From an uncultured Lachnospiraceae bacterium (GTDB lineage Bacteria > Bacillota > Clostridia > Lachnospirales > Lachnospiraceae), in the NCBI GenBank assembly GCA_910586705.1, contig CAJUJK010000006.1, forward strand, positions 96,771-160,770: a DNA stretch of 64,000 bases. Reading direction: 5' to 3'. Made by a program: the position numbers and the translations under genes. The notes beneath the pieces were generated by a model. That model ran no database searches. It saw only the letters and a list, made by a program, of their open reading frames with translations, and had not been told where the DNA came from. Below are positions 56,956-64,000 of the stretch, one piece after another. Numbering within the stretch: the first letter of the stretch is position 1; every line of letters begins with the position of its first letter.

Positions 56956-58302
56956 TTACTGTGCAAGTACCCTGTCCATTGCCTCAGACGCTTCTTTCAG
57001 CGCATCCTCCGGCACCGCCGCACCAGTCATAACCTTCTCAAATAACGGTATCATCACATCGTTGTCAATCTGGCTTGCCAGAGAGTAACCCAGATTATAG
57101 GAGCGGCCGATTTCTGTCGCTTTGGAGATGGCGCTCAGGACCTCATCATTCTGTATCTCGGGATCCTCCATCAACGTCTTTGACCATACCGGGAACCCGT
57201 TTCTCTGTGACCACTCTTTCAGGATATCATCCGTCAGCCAGTACTGCATGAACTTATACGCTGCCAGCTTATGGCTCTCCTCTGTACCCTTTGGAATTAC
57301 ATAGCTGCATCCGCCTGCCGGTGAAAAGGCGCCTGCGCTGCCCGCCACACAGGGCGCAATGCCAAAGTTGATGCCCTGTGCACGCAGTCCGTTGATCTGC
57401 CACGGGCCGCTCATATACATACCGATCTGCCCTGCCTGAAGCATCGTATCCGCCTCCGGGCCTGTGATGCTGGCTGGGGAAACCTTTTTATTTACCATCA
57501 GATCCTGCAGCCATTCCAGTGTCTTTACGTTTTCTTCTGAATCCAGAAGATTGGTATTGGTGGACGGGTCGTCCGCATCGCCGCCGTTTGCCCACAAAAA
57601 CTGCATGTATGTAACACTGGTGGGCAGCGCGAGTCCATACTGGTTCTTCTCCGGGTCCGTCAGCTTCACCGCATACTCTGCCAGTTCATCCATAGTGGCT
57701 GGCGCCTTCTCCGGATCTAATCCCGCTTCCGCAAACAGATCTTTGTTCCAATATAAATAGCTCACGTTATACTGCATCGGCGCCCCGTACAGCTTGCCGT
57801 CCACATGGGAAAGTTCCAGCACATTCTCCAGAATGTTGCTCTTGTCAACGCCCGTCACATCCCAGAAATCACTGATATCCTCCAGCGAATCGTTGCTCAC
57901 ATAGGGCGCAATATTTTCTACGCCAAACAGCACGAAATCGGGCGCAGTCCCTGTGGCGATAGCCGCCGGAAGCTTCTGCTGAAGCTGGTCGTTTGGCATA
58001 ATGTCCATCTGGATCTCTATGTTGTCCGTATTCGTCTTATTGTAGTTATCTACGATCTCCCGCAGGATATCCCCGTCAGAGCCGGTAAACACATTCCAGA
58101 ACTGTAACGTGATCTTTTCACCGGACGCTGTCTTCTCCGCATCCTGCCCGTCCGCCTGCGCATCTGCCGGCTGCTGCTCCTGCATCGTTTCCGGCGCGTC
58201 ACTGGGCGCGGTCTGCCCTCCTGCCCCATTTTGACCGCATCCTGTCAATACCGACACACACATCACCGCACTCAAAAGTACACTTATCCATTTCTTTCTC
58301 AT
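56956..58302 (-). CDS. extracellular sugar-binding lipoprotein, second arabinan locus
   Basis: A 448-residue SBP. From ATG 58302 (AGGAGG six bases upstream) the signal reads MRKKWISVLLSAVMCVSVLTGC with a lipobox. A short Pro/Gln/Ala/Asp linker precedes the domain: ITLQFWNVFTGSDGDILREIVDNYNKTNTDNIEIQMDIMPNDQLQQKLPAAIATGTAPDFVLFG. An in-frame ATG one codon earlier and an open frame 36 codons upstream are less likely starts. It is the first gene of the operon SBP-permease-permease-GH51-LacI. The 5' region 58303-58714 is AT-rich; its promoter was not pinned down. Confidence 0.9.
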   Translation of the reverse strand: MRKKWISVLLSAVMCVSVLTGCGQNGAGGQTAPSDAPETMQEQQPADAQADGQDAEKTASGEKITLQFWNVFTGSDGDILREIVDNYNKTNTDNIEIQMDIMPNDQLQQKLPAAIATGTAPDFVLFGVENIAPYVSNDSLEDISDFWDVTGVDKSNILENVLELSHVDGKLYGAPMQYNVSYLYWNKDLFAEAGLDPEKAPATMDELAEYAVKLTDPEKNQYGLALPTSVTYMQFLWANGGDADDPSTNTNLLDSEENVKTLEWLQDLMVNKKVSPASITGPEADTMLQAGQIGMYMSGPWQINGLRAQGINFGIAPCVAGSAGAFSPAGGCSYVIPKGTEESHKLAAYKFMQYWLTDDILKEWSQRNGFPVWSKTLMEDPEIQNDEVLSAISKATEIGRSYNLGYSLASQIDNDVMIPLFEKVMTGAAVPEDALKEASEAMDRVLAQ

Positions 58303-58714
58303 CATAAACCTCCTGTCTGTGGTTGCTTGTTTCGACAGGACTGCCCTAAGCTTTCCATAATAGTTCAATACTGAACTGTTACCGCTTTCCTGCCGCTTTG
58401 TGACAGACACTTTACATTTATGCAGAAATGCTTTAAAATAACGAATGTAAAAAATATCCTAACGGTCTATCAGTTCTTTCGCGGGGACTATAGCGGTTGG
58501 GGTATTTTTTTGTGTTCCTCCCACAACACAGGTATCATTTTCGTTTTTTTAACTGCAAAATATAACGATCCGTCTTCTCCTCTATGTGCATTTTTCTTTT
58601 GCGTACTCGTGTACGCTATGTAAAAATTATACACTTTGTACAAAGGAATGTCAACTAAAAATTTCCCTGTCACAATGTGTCTTTAATCACCCGCTCTTAT
58701 GCCGCATACAGATT

Positions 58715-59707
58715 TTACCGCTCACCGCTTTCTCCGCCACTCCAGTATAGCAGGACCTGCTCCTGTGTCAGCGAGTCGGCAAACTCCTTCTTCAACTGCA
58801 AAAAGTATTCCAAGTCTGTCATAATGCCATAAAGCACCGCCCGGTCCTCAAACTCCTGCCTCGTGACCGGCAGTTCAGATTCTCTCATCCACATAAACGT
58901 TTCGTCCAGTCTGACAAGCAGTTCCCTCGCATTGTTGGATTCCCCGAAGGTCACGGCGGTTTCCCGAAGCAGCTCCGCCACCTGCCCGGTCTGCGGCAGA
59001 ACGGTGCGCATACTCATAATCTTCTTATAAATATCCCTAAGGACAACCGTCTGCTGCTCCCGCATGTTCATATAGTCTATGAAATACTTGGATTCCTGAA
59101 AAAATGTATTATTCATATAGGCAAAAGCCTGTTTCTTTCCGGCACCGATATCCGCCTGCAATTTGTCAAAACAGCTTCCCGTGTAATCCGACCTGTCCTC
59201 CCTCCCGATATATTCCGACATCCGCAAAAGCACCGCCCGCAAATCCTCCTCCAGCCGGTACTGCATCACGCGGATCTCCTTTCCCTTCCCCGGCATATAC
59301 AGGTTTAACAGCGTGCCGATCCCCGCCCCGGTCAGCAAAAGCAGCGCCTCGTTTCCGATAAACGCAGGCGTCATATCCTGCTCCAGAAGATAGTGCGTGA
59401 CGAGCACCGCATTAGTGGAGACAGCGTTCGCGAGACGGAGTGGACTGCAGCCGGCGATAAAGAGGAACAGAAAAATCCCGTAAGAAAATACATGATATCC
59501 GAAAAGATGAAAAACCGCATAGGAAAGAACCGTCGCCACAAGAAAAGCGCCGATTCTCTTCGCGGAAATCACGATCGTCTCCCGGCTCGTGTCCTGTATC
59601 GTCAGGAGCGTTATGATGCCCGCCGACGTGCTGTAGCTTAATCCCAGCAAATCGGCGAGGAAAATAGCCGCCGCACTTCCGACGGCAATCTTAAAAAGTT
59701 TCAGCAT
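58715..59707 (-). CDS. aromatic acid exporter family membrane protein (ArAE/FUSC-like)
   Basis: A 330-residue protein. ATG 59707 is preceded by GGGAAAGG. Four to five hydrophobic segments (LKLFKIAVGSAAAIFLADLLGLSYSTSAGIITLLTIQDTSRETI, ISAKRIGAFLVATVLSYAVF and following) match the N-terminal ArAE_1 membrane domain, with a cytoplasmic helical C-terminal domain (about 160-330: MQYRLEEDLRAVLLRMSEYIGRED, GKKQAFAYMNNTFFQESKYFIDYMNMREQQTVVLRDIY). Members are thought to export aromatic acids; function in Clostridia is unproven. It follows the DacF-like gene by 28 nt. Confidence 0.82.
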   Translation of the reverse strand: MLKLFKIAVGSAAAIFLADLLGLSYSTSAGIITLLTIQDTSRETIVISAKRIGAFLVATVLSYAVFHLFGYHVFSYGIFLFLFIAGCSPLRLANAVSTNAVLVTHYLLEQDMTPAFIGNEALLLLTGAGIGTLLNLYMPGKGKEIRVMQYRLEEDLRAVLLRMSEYIGREDRSDYTGSCFDKLQADIGAGKKQAFAYMNNTFFQESKYFIDYMNMREQQTVVLRDIYKKIMSMRTVLPQTGQVAELLRETAVTFGESNNARELLVRLDETFMWMRESELPVTRQEFEDRAVLYGIMTDLEYFLQLKKEFADSLTQEQVLLYWSGGESGER

Positions 59708-59735
59708 TGCTTCGCCTTTCCCTCCGGCGCACCTT

Positions 59736-60923
59736 TCACTCTGACGGAATATACCTGTTATAGATTTCCACATGGTCGTAGATACACCGCCAGTTGCTCG
59801 TGGAGCCCGCCGTCACACAGATGTACGGCGTTTCGTCCGCAGAAATCTCATAGCTTACGGCGCAGTTTTTGGACTGGACAATATACCCTGTTTTGGCGCA
59901 GAGCACCTCGCCGCCCGTGTCCTTGTCCTCGATCTTGCGCAGAAACCAGTTGGAAATCTCAATGCCGTCCGGGTGCTCCACGGTAGACTTTGTGGTGTAA
60001 ATGTGCTTCGACATCACTTCCCGGCACAGGTCGTTTTGCAGCGCCGCCTTCATAATAACCGCCATATCGTAGACCGTGCTGTAATGCGCCTCATCATAAA
60101 TCCCGACACAGTTGGTAAAATGCGTGCTGTCCGCAATGCCCAGTTCCTTCAGTTTCTCGTTCATCAGTTCCACAAAGGCCTCGTGGGAACCCGACACATA
60201 GAAGGCAAGCCCCAGCGCCGCGTCACCGCCGGAGTGCATCGCCGTCCCGTAAAACAGATCCCGGACCGGCACCTTTTCCCCGTCCAGAAAACCCACGGAA
60301 CTGCAGTCGTTCACATAGGCATAATCCGTAATCTCCAGCGTCATCTCAAAGGTATCGTCAAGCTTCTCCTCCGGGATGTGTTCCGCCGCCACCAATATCG
60401 TCAGAACCTTCGTCATGGAGGCTGGCATGATTCTCTCTCTGGCTCCCTTTGCCGCAATGATCTGATCCGTGCCCTCGTCCACCAGAATGGCATGTGTGCT
60501 GATGACCTCCTCCGCGGCAATGGGCACTGTATCCTCCGTCTCCTCAAAGCGGCAGACGGGAAGCTCCTCTTCCACTTCCGTTTCCTCTGTCTCAGCTTCC
60601 CCCGGTTCCTCTTCGATTATGCTTTCCTTGATTTTTTCTATTTCCAGCCTGTCCGGCTGTTCCACCGCTTCTACCGCCTGATCCTGCGCGCCTTCTTCCT
60701 CCGCTTTTTTGCCGTGCTTTACGGATGCAGCGATCAGGACCGTGATCACACCAATTATAATAAAAAGCAGAACACGCTGCATCATCTGCCGCCGCCTCAT
60801 GCGACGCTGTCTCTCGCGCCGCATACGCTGCCTTCTCTCATAGCGGAGGCGGTACTCCCGTTCTTCCCTTTCCTCTTCCGAAATCAGATCTTTCTGGCTC
60901 TCGTCAAAATAAGATTCTGCCAT
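59736..60923 (-). CDS. dacF: D-alanyl-D-alanine carboxypeptidase, DacF-like
   Basis: A 395-residue penicillin-binding carboxypeptidase that trims peptidoglycan side chains. ATG 60923 has GGAGGAG directly before it. The N-terminus is unusual: about 50 cytoplasmic residues rich in Arg and Glu (YRLRYERRQRMRRERQRRMR) before one membrane span (VLLFIIIGVITVLIAA), then an acidic Glu-rich linker of about 80 residues. The catalytic domain has SxxK in PASMTKVLT (about residue 169), SGGDAALGL where most relatives have S-x-N, and KTG in CAKTGYI (about 343). The changed second motif is known in some Clostridia and probably still active. Confidence 0.85.
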   Translation of the reverse strand: MAESYFDESQKDLISEEEREEREYRLRYERRQRMRRERQRRMRRRQMMQRVLLFIIIGVITVLIAASVKHGKKAEEEGAQDQAVEAVEQPDRLEIEKIKESIIEEEPGEAETEETEVEEELPVCRFEETEDTVPIAAEEVISTHAILVDEGTDQIIAAKGARERIMPASMTKVLTILVAAEHIPEEKLDDTFEMTLEITDYAYVNDCSSVGFLDGEKVPVRDLFYGTAMHSGGDAALGLAFYVSGSHEAFVELMNEKLKELGIADSTHFTNCVGIYDEAHYSTVYDMAVIMKAALQNDLCREVMSKHIYTTKSTVEHPDGIEISNWFLRKIEDKDTGGEVLCAKTGYIVQSKNCAVSYEISADETPYICVTAGSTSNWRCIYDHVEIYNRYIPSE

Positions 60924-61015
60924 TACTCCTCCAAGACTGAAAAAGTGTAAAGTAAGCAAAGTCTATTCCATTATCAAATTACTTGATTTACGAAATTGAT
61001 ATGCTTTTTCGGTTA

Positions 61016-62272
61016 TCAGTTGCTCAACAGACACACCGCCTCAATATTCCCCGTAAAAGGAAACATATCCACCGGCGTGATCTCCCGCACCCGGTAGCTG
61101 CTCTTCCCCGTCAGATACTTTAAATCCCTCGCCAGCGTCTCAGGCTCGCAGGAAATATAGACCACCCGCTTCGGACGGATGCAAAGCAGGGCGTCGAGAA
61201 ACTCCTCCGTACTGCCGCTTCTGGGCGGATCCAGAAAGACCACATCCACCTTCTCCCCGGCATCCGCCATCTGGGTCAGGAAGCGCCCCGCGTCGTTCTG
61301 GTAAAAATGCACGTTTTTGATCTGATTGATTTTTGCGTTTGTGACGGCGTCCCTCACCGCGTCTTTGTTTAACTCCACGCCGATCACTTTGCCTGCCTGC
61401 CCCGCCACCGCGAGGGCAATGGTACCGATGCCGCAGTAAGCGTCCACCACCGTCTCTTTGCCCGTAAGCTGCGCGTACTCTGCCGCCTTTTCGTAAAGTG
61501 CCTCCGTCTGTACGGAATTGACCTGATAAAAGGATTTCGCAGATATCTTGAACCGTCTGCCGCAAAGCTCGTCCTCAATGTAACCCTTGCCGTAAATCAC
61601 CTGTTCCTTCTCACCAAGCACCATACTCGTTTTCTTATCATTCACATTAACCAGAATCGTAGTAATTTCCGGGTGAAGTTTACATAACTCATTAACAAAA
61701 TTCTTTTTGGACGGCAGGATCGGCGATCCCAGCACCAGAACCACCATGATTTCCCCTGTGCTATGTCCCACGCGCACAAGCACATGGCGGAGCAGACCGT
61801 AACCACTGTCCTCGTCGTAGGATTTCAGCTTAAAGGACTTCGCAAGTTCCCGCACGGACCGAATGATTTCTCCCGCCTTCTGGTTTTCCAGAAGGCAGTT
61901 ATCCACAGGCACCACCCGGTGACTCTTCTGCTCATAAATCCCGGATACCATTCCTTTTCCCCTCTGGAAATCGAAAACCGCATGTACCTTATTTCTGTAG
62001 TGAGCCGGCTCCTCCATGCCGATGATCGGCATCACTCTTCCATATTCCTTTAAAAGCAGTTCCGCCTGTTTCTGCTTTCTCTTTAACTGCGCTTTATAAG
62101 GCATGTCCACATACTGACACCCGCCGCATTTCCCCGAAACCGGACACAGGCTCTGCCGCTTTTCTCCCCTTTCCTTCGACGCCCTGTGACCGCGCTCCCC
62201 CTTCCTTTCTATTTTCTTTTCTATTTTCTTTTCTATTTTCTTTTCTATTTTCTTTTCTATTTTCTTTTCCAT
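61016..62272 (-). CDS. rlmD: 23S rRNA (uracil-C5)-methyltransferase, RlmD/RumA type
   Basis: A 418-residue TrmA-family enzyme that methylates C5 of uracil in 23S rRNA. Cysteines of the 4Fe-4S site lie in CPVSGKCGGCQYVDM (about residues 42-56), the SAM site in VVDAYCGIGTIALAVAG, the catalytic motif in FLDPPRSGST and the nucleophile Cys in ISCEPETLARD (about 373). The TRAM domain of many relatives is replaced by a highly charged N-terminal tail made of a short tandem repeat (KKIE units). I chose ATG 62272; a frame open 19 codons upstream has no better site. Function from family. Confidence 0.88.
   Translation of the reverse strand: MEKKIEKKIEKKIEKKIEKKIERKGERGHRASKERGEKRQSLCPVSGKCGGCQYVDMPYKAQLKRKQKQAELLLKEYGRVMPIIGMEEPAHYRNKVHAVFDFQRGKGMVSGIYEQKSHRVVPVDNCLLENQKAGEIIRSVRELAKSFKLKSYDEDSGYGLLRHVLVRVGHSTGEIMVVLVLGSPILPSKKNFVNELCKLHPEITTILVNVNDKKTSMVLGEKEQVIYGKGYIEDELCGRRFKISAKSFYQVNSVQTEALYEKAAEYAQLTGKETVVDAYCGIGTIALAVAGQAGKVIGVELNKDAVRDAVTNAKINQIKNVHFYQNDAGRFLTQMADAGEKVDVVFLDPPRSGSTEEFLDALLCIRPKRVVYISCEPETLARDLKYLTGKSSYRVREITPVDMFPFTGNIEAVCLLSN
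61679..61687 (+). repeat. TTTACATAA word, site 11
   Basis: Inside the rlmD gene, codes E-L-C-K as GAG TTA TGT AAA. Confidence 0.7.
62212..62272. repeat. tandem 12-bp repeat coding EKKI in the methyltransferase tail
   Basis: Five copies of a 12-bp unit (CTATTTTCTTTT on the plus strand) code repeating E-K-K-I. Copy number changes keep the frame and would vary the length of a basic and acidic helix. Confidence 0.8.
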
Positions 62273-62329
62273 CTCTAATCCATTCTCCTCTGCATACCCA
62301 CATCCAGATAAAAGTGGTTTCCAAAACAA

Positions 62330-62353
62330 GACCCCGGGAAAACTCCCGGGGTC
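62330..62353 (-). terminator. terminator between the small hypothetical gene and rlmD
   Basis: GACCCCGGGA and TCCCGGGGTC pair perfectly around a 4-nt loop, followed on the reverse strand by TTGTTTTGG. It ends the transcript of the 62385-62660 gene. Confidence 0.85.
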
Positions 62354-62384
62354 ATTTTATCATATTCTCCGTCTTTTTAACAGC

Positions 62385-62660
62385 CTAAGCCGACGCAATC
62401 TGCACGCTCTCAATCCCTGCCGCCAGATCTCTGGCAAGAGTCGTGTCCGCCTCATTGATATGTATCGTAAACACTTCCTGCCTGTTGCCTATGGTTCCGA
62501 GCAGACGCTCCCAGATACTGTGCTCCTGCCATTCCACAAAAAAGGAAATGCGGTTGGACACCAGCAGCTTTTCCAACTGGTCCTTGCTCTCCTCGTTATA
62601 CACTTTGCAGAAAGATATTTCGTGATTGAAAAATAATGCGTTCAGATTCAGTGCCGCCAT
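62385..62660 (-). CDS. hypothetical protein, 91 residues
   Basis: A small protein that I do not recognise: LFFNHEISFCKVYNEESKDQ, FFVEWQEHSIWERLLG, QEVFTIHINEADTTLARDL. The central part looks like a compact alpha/beta fold with a conserved Trp pair. GGAGG lies before ATG 62660. It is its own transcript with a good terminator. No membrane segment. Homologues of similar length appear in Lachnospiraceae as I recall, with no assigned function. Confidence 0.6.
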   Translation of the reverse strand: MAALNLNALFFNHEISFCKVYNEESKDQLEKLLVSNRISFFVEWQEHSIWERLLGTIGNRQEVFTIHINEADTTLARDLAAGIESVQIASA

Positions 62661-62791
62661 ATCGCCACCTCCAAGCCCCTCATTCTCTTACGCCGCGATC
62701 AAGCTTTATGTTAACTACCTTTACACATTATATAACGCTATTCTGCCAAAAAGCAAGATTTTTCTACATTTTCCACAATATGACCAAATAT

Positions 62792-62800
62792 TTATGTAAA
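62792..62800 (-). repeat. TTTACATAA word, site 12 (reverse)
   Basis: In the intergenic stretch between two small hypothetical genes. Confidence 0.7.
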
Positions 62801-62812
62801 TCTTGTGGAAAA

Positions 62813-63115
62813 TCACACCTCCGTCCACGGCTTATGCAGGTTTTCGAGCCAGTAATCTTTCCTCGTTTCGTACTGCTCGTTGATCCAGTCCGCCGCCTGC
62901 TCCACGCCCTCCGCGGTGAGCGGCACCTCCGTGGAAGTTTTCTTTTCATCGGGCGTGCGGTAAATCCCGAGCGGTTCCGGCCAGACGGTCACCCGGATCA
63001 CGTCCTCCTCCCCGCACTTCACCTTTTTTAAAAGGTAACGCATCCCGTCCATGCTGCCGGAGTATTCTTCCTTTTTTATGTAATTCAAGGGGTGAAAGGT
63101 TTGTTTATCAATCAT
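62813..63115 (-). CDS. conserved hypothetical protein, 100 residues
   Basis: A soluble protein beginning MIDKQTFHPLNYIKKEEYSGSMDGMRYLLKKV and ending NEQYETRKDYWLENLHKPWTEV. VTVWPEPLGIYRTPDEKKTST and VPLTAEGVEQAADWINEQYE are clear conserved blocks of a family common in Clostridia that databases sometimes name GNAT-like without good cause; no acetyl-CoA motif is visible here. Function unknown. GAGCGCC before the ATG is a weak binding site. The gap 62661-62812 holds one copy of the TTTACATAA word. Confidence 0.6.
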   Translation of the reverse strand: MIDKQTFHPLNYIKKEEYSGSMDGMRYLLKKVKCGEEDVIRVTVWPEPLGIYRTPDEKKTSTEVPLTAEGVEQAADWINEQYETRKDYWLENLHKPWTEV

Positions 63116-63290
63116 AGGGGCGCTCCTTCATAACAACTGTACTATCACTATAAGATTCTTGAAATCTAAAGAATTCTGTATGCCTCTGCTTATATTATAT
63201 CCGAAAAGCTGAAAAAGTTAATAGATTAAATGACCCGGTAGGACTTCTTTACTCCTGATAACGGTATCCGGCGTCGTCAGACTGTCATAT

Positions 63291-63764
63291 CTAATGGCAA
63301 GCATCCTCTCCTTTGAGAACACCTGTATCGTCCTGTTCCGTGTCGGACGGCTCGCCTTCTTCCGTCTCCCCGGTACTGCCGTCCTCATCCTCCGTACCGT
63401 CCGTGTCCCCGTCCGGCTCTTTGCTGTCATTTTCTTCGGAATCCTCTTTACCGTCATCCTCTGGTTTCTCTGCGCCATCTTTCGGTTGACGCTCCGTCAC
63501 AACCGCTTCCAGCGCGTCGGGAAGCGTCAGTTCCGAAAGCGGAGTCCCTACCGGGACAGTCTGTTCTCTAACCTCATCGGGCAGCGAGGTAAAATCGGTG
63601 ATATGCCGCGTTTCTGACTGCGCCGATTCCTCCGATGCAAAGGCAGAGAGGGTCTCCAGCATATCCGGATAGGTAGTAAACAGCACACAAGCGCTGAGCA
63701 TCACCGCCAGTATGCGCAGACGCCTTTTTCTCCTTGCTTTCAACCATGCACGTTGTTCATCCAT
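63291..63764 (-). CDS. secreted protein, probably truncated surface protein
   Basis: A 157-residue product from ATG 63764 (GAGGAGG upstream). It has a strongly basic n-region (KARRKRRLR), a hydrophobic segment ILAVMLSACVLFTTYP and a signal-peptidase-like site near AFASEE. The following part, FTSLPDEVREQTVPVGTPLSELTLPDALEAVVTE, resembles the first Ig-like segment of large Lachnospiraceae surface proteins. It then runs into an extremely acidic Asp/Glu/Ser/Thr stretch and stops after GEDACH. The next 75 nt in another frame also read as protein-like, so a frameshift may have ended a longer gene. Confidence 0.55.
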   Translation of the reverse strand: MDEQRAWLKARRKRRLRILAVMLSACVLFTTYPDMLETLSAFASEESAQSETRHITDFTSLPDEVREQTVPVGTPLSELTLPDALEAVVTERQPKDGAEKPEDDGKEDSEENDSKEPDGDTDGTEDEDGSTGETEEGEPSDTEQDDTGVLKGEDACH

Positions 63765-63940
63765 AATGTACCTCCTCGTCCTTTTAACCAATTTGATAAA
63801 ATATCGATAAAGTTTCCTCGAAACGCAACGCAAAAAAGCCGCTATCTCCACAGGAACATTCCATTCATGTTCCGTGAAAATAATGGCTATATTATTATAT
63901 ACCTATAAAACGGCTCGAAAAACGGGCGCAGATCACCTAA

Positions 63941-64000
63941 GGCTTGGCTTGGCTTGGCTTGGCTTGGCTTGGCTTGGCTTGGCTTGGCTTGGCTTGGCTT
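63941..64000. repeat. (GGCTT)12 pentanucleotide repeat at the window end
   Basis: Twelve perfect GGCTT units, beginning at 63941 and continuing to the last base, 177 nt upstream of the start of the reverse-strand surface protein gene. The real length is unknown because it runs off the window. Confidence 0.9.

Noticed and set aside
22058..62800. TTTACATAA as DnaA box, CodY, Rex or catabolite site
   Set aside because: It does not match those consensus sequences, and most copies are inside genes, far from promoters.
1..64000. CRISPR arrays, rRNA, tRNA, tmRNA, riboswitches
   Set aside because: No spaced direct repeats, no tRNA-like cloverleaf or CCA-ended gene, no rRNA blocks and no riboswitch core sequence were recognised.
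63941..64000. Telomere-like end
   Set aside because: The organism type has circular chromosomes; a pentanucleotide slippage repeat or assembly edge is simpler.

Overview
The window looks like chromosomal DNA of a gut-type Clostridia, most likely a Lachnospiraceae. The basis is AGGAGG-type ribosome binding sites, families typical of that group (CD1871A-type CXXC peptide, DUF6171, NdpA-like nucleoid protein, soluble MCP with a FIST sensor, oleate hydratase) and several sugar loci of the SBP-permease-permease type without their own ATPase. The species cannot be fixed from the sequence alone. No rRNA, tRNA, CRISPR array, prophage or complete insertion sequence was seen.

Layout. 1-7.0 kb: a cut-off alpha/beta hydrolase, a GNAT, a broken gene, an ADP-ribosylglycohydrolase / PfkB kinase / PnuC operon facing a GntR regulator, a methyltransferase and a two-part ChrA transporter. 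7.0-9.1 kb: an extracytoplasmic thiol-redox unit (TlpA lipoprotein, CXXC peptide, 4Fe-4S membrane protein). 9.1-18.5 kb: a remnant of an Rpn-type gene, a GNAT and an msm/raf-like alpha-galactoside locus (AraC, SBP, two permeases, GH36, GH13). 18.5-22.6 kb: a FIST sensor with a cytoplasmic chemoreceptor, then a convergent GGDEF/degenerate EAL/LamG-like protein. 22.7-29.2 kb: first arabinan locus (GH43, GH51, SBP, two permeases). 29.4-37.7 kb: housekeeping and transport genes (amidotransferase, DUF2974 hydrolase, NdpA-like protein, AGCS symporter, MATE, Fe-S aldo-keto reductase, ZIP). 37.7-43.2 kb: a roughly 1820-residue secreted CAP/Ig-like protein. 43.2-49.1 kb: MmcQ/YjbR, glutamine synthetase, a HigBA-type module whose antitoxin carries an ImmA/IrrE protease domain, two HAD proteins and a CPBP protease. 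49.2-52.4 kb: oleate hydratase with a TetR regulator, and TfoX. 52.5-58.4 kb: second arabinofuranosidase locus (SBP, two permeases, GH51, LacI). 58.7-64 kb: an aromatic acid exporter-like protein, a DacF-like carboxypeptidase, an RlmD-type methyltransferase, small unknown genes, a shortened surface protein, and a (GGCTT)12 repeat running off the end.

How it fits together. Three sugar importers feed intracellular glycosidases: GH36 plus GH13 for raffinose-type sugars, and GH43 plus two GH51 for arabino-oligosaccharides. All three presumably share an ATPase encoded elsewhere. Each solute-binding protein gene is separated from, or followed by, stem-loops that would set unequal expression within the operons.

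The most unusual signal is not a gene. The 9-mer TTTACATAA (consensus R-G/A-TTTACATAA-Y) occurs 12 times between 22 and 63 kb and not at all in the first 22 kb, where about 0.5 copies would be expected in the whole window by simple base chance. Ten copies lie in the same orientation. Most are inside unrelated genes and force AT-rich codons into otherwise GC-rich reading frames. It behaves like a selected, oriented DNA word rather than a promoter element.
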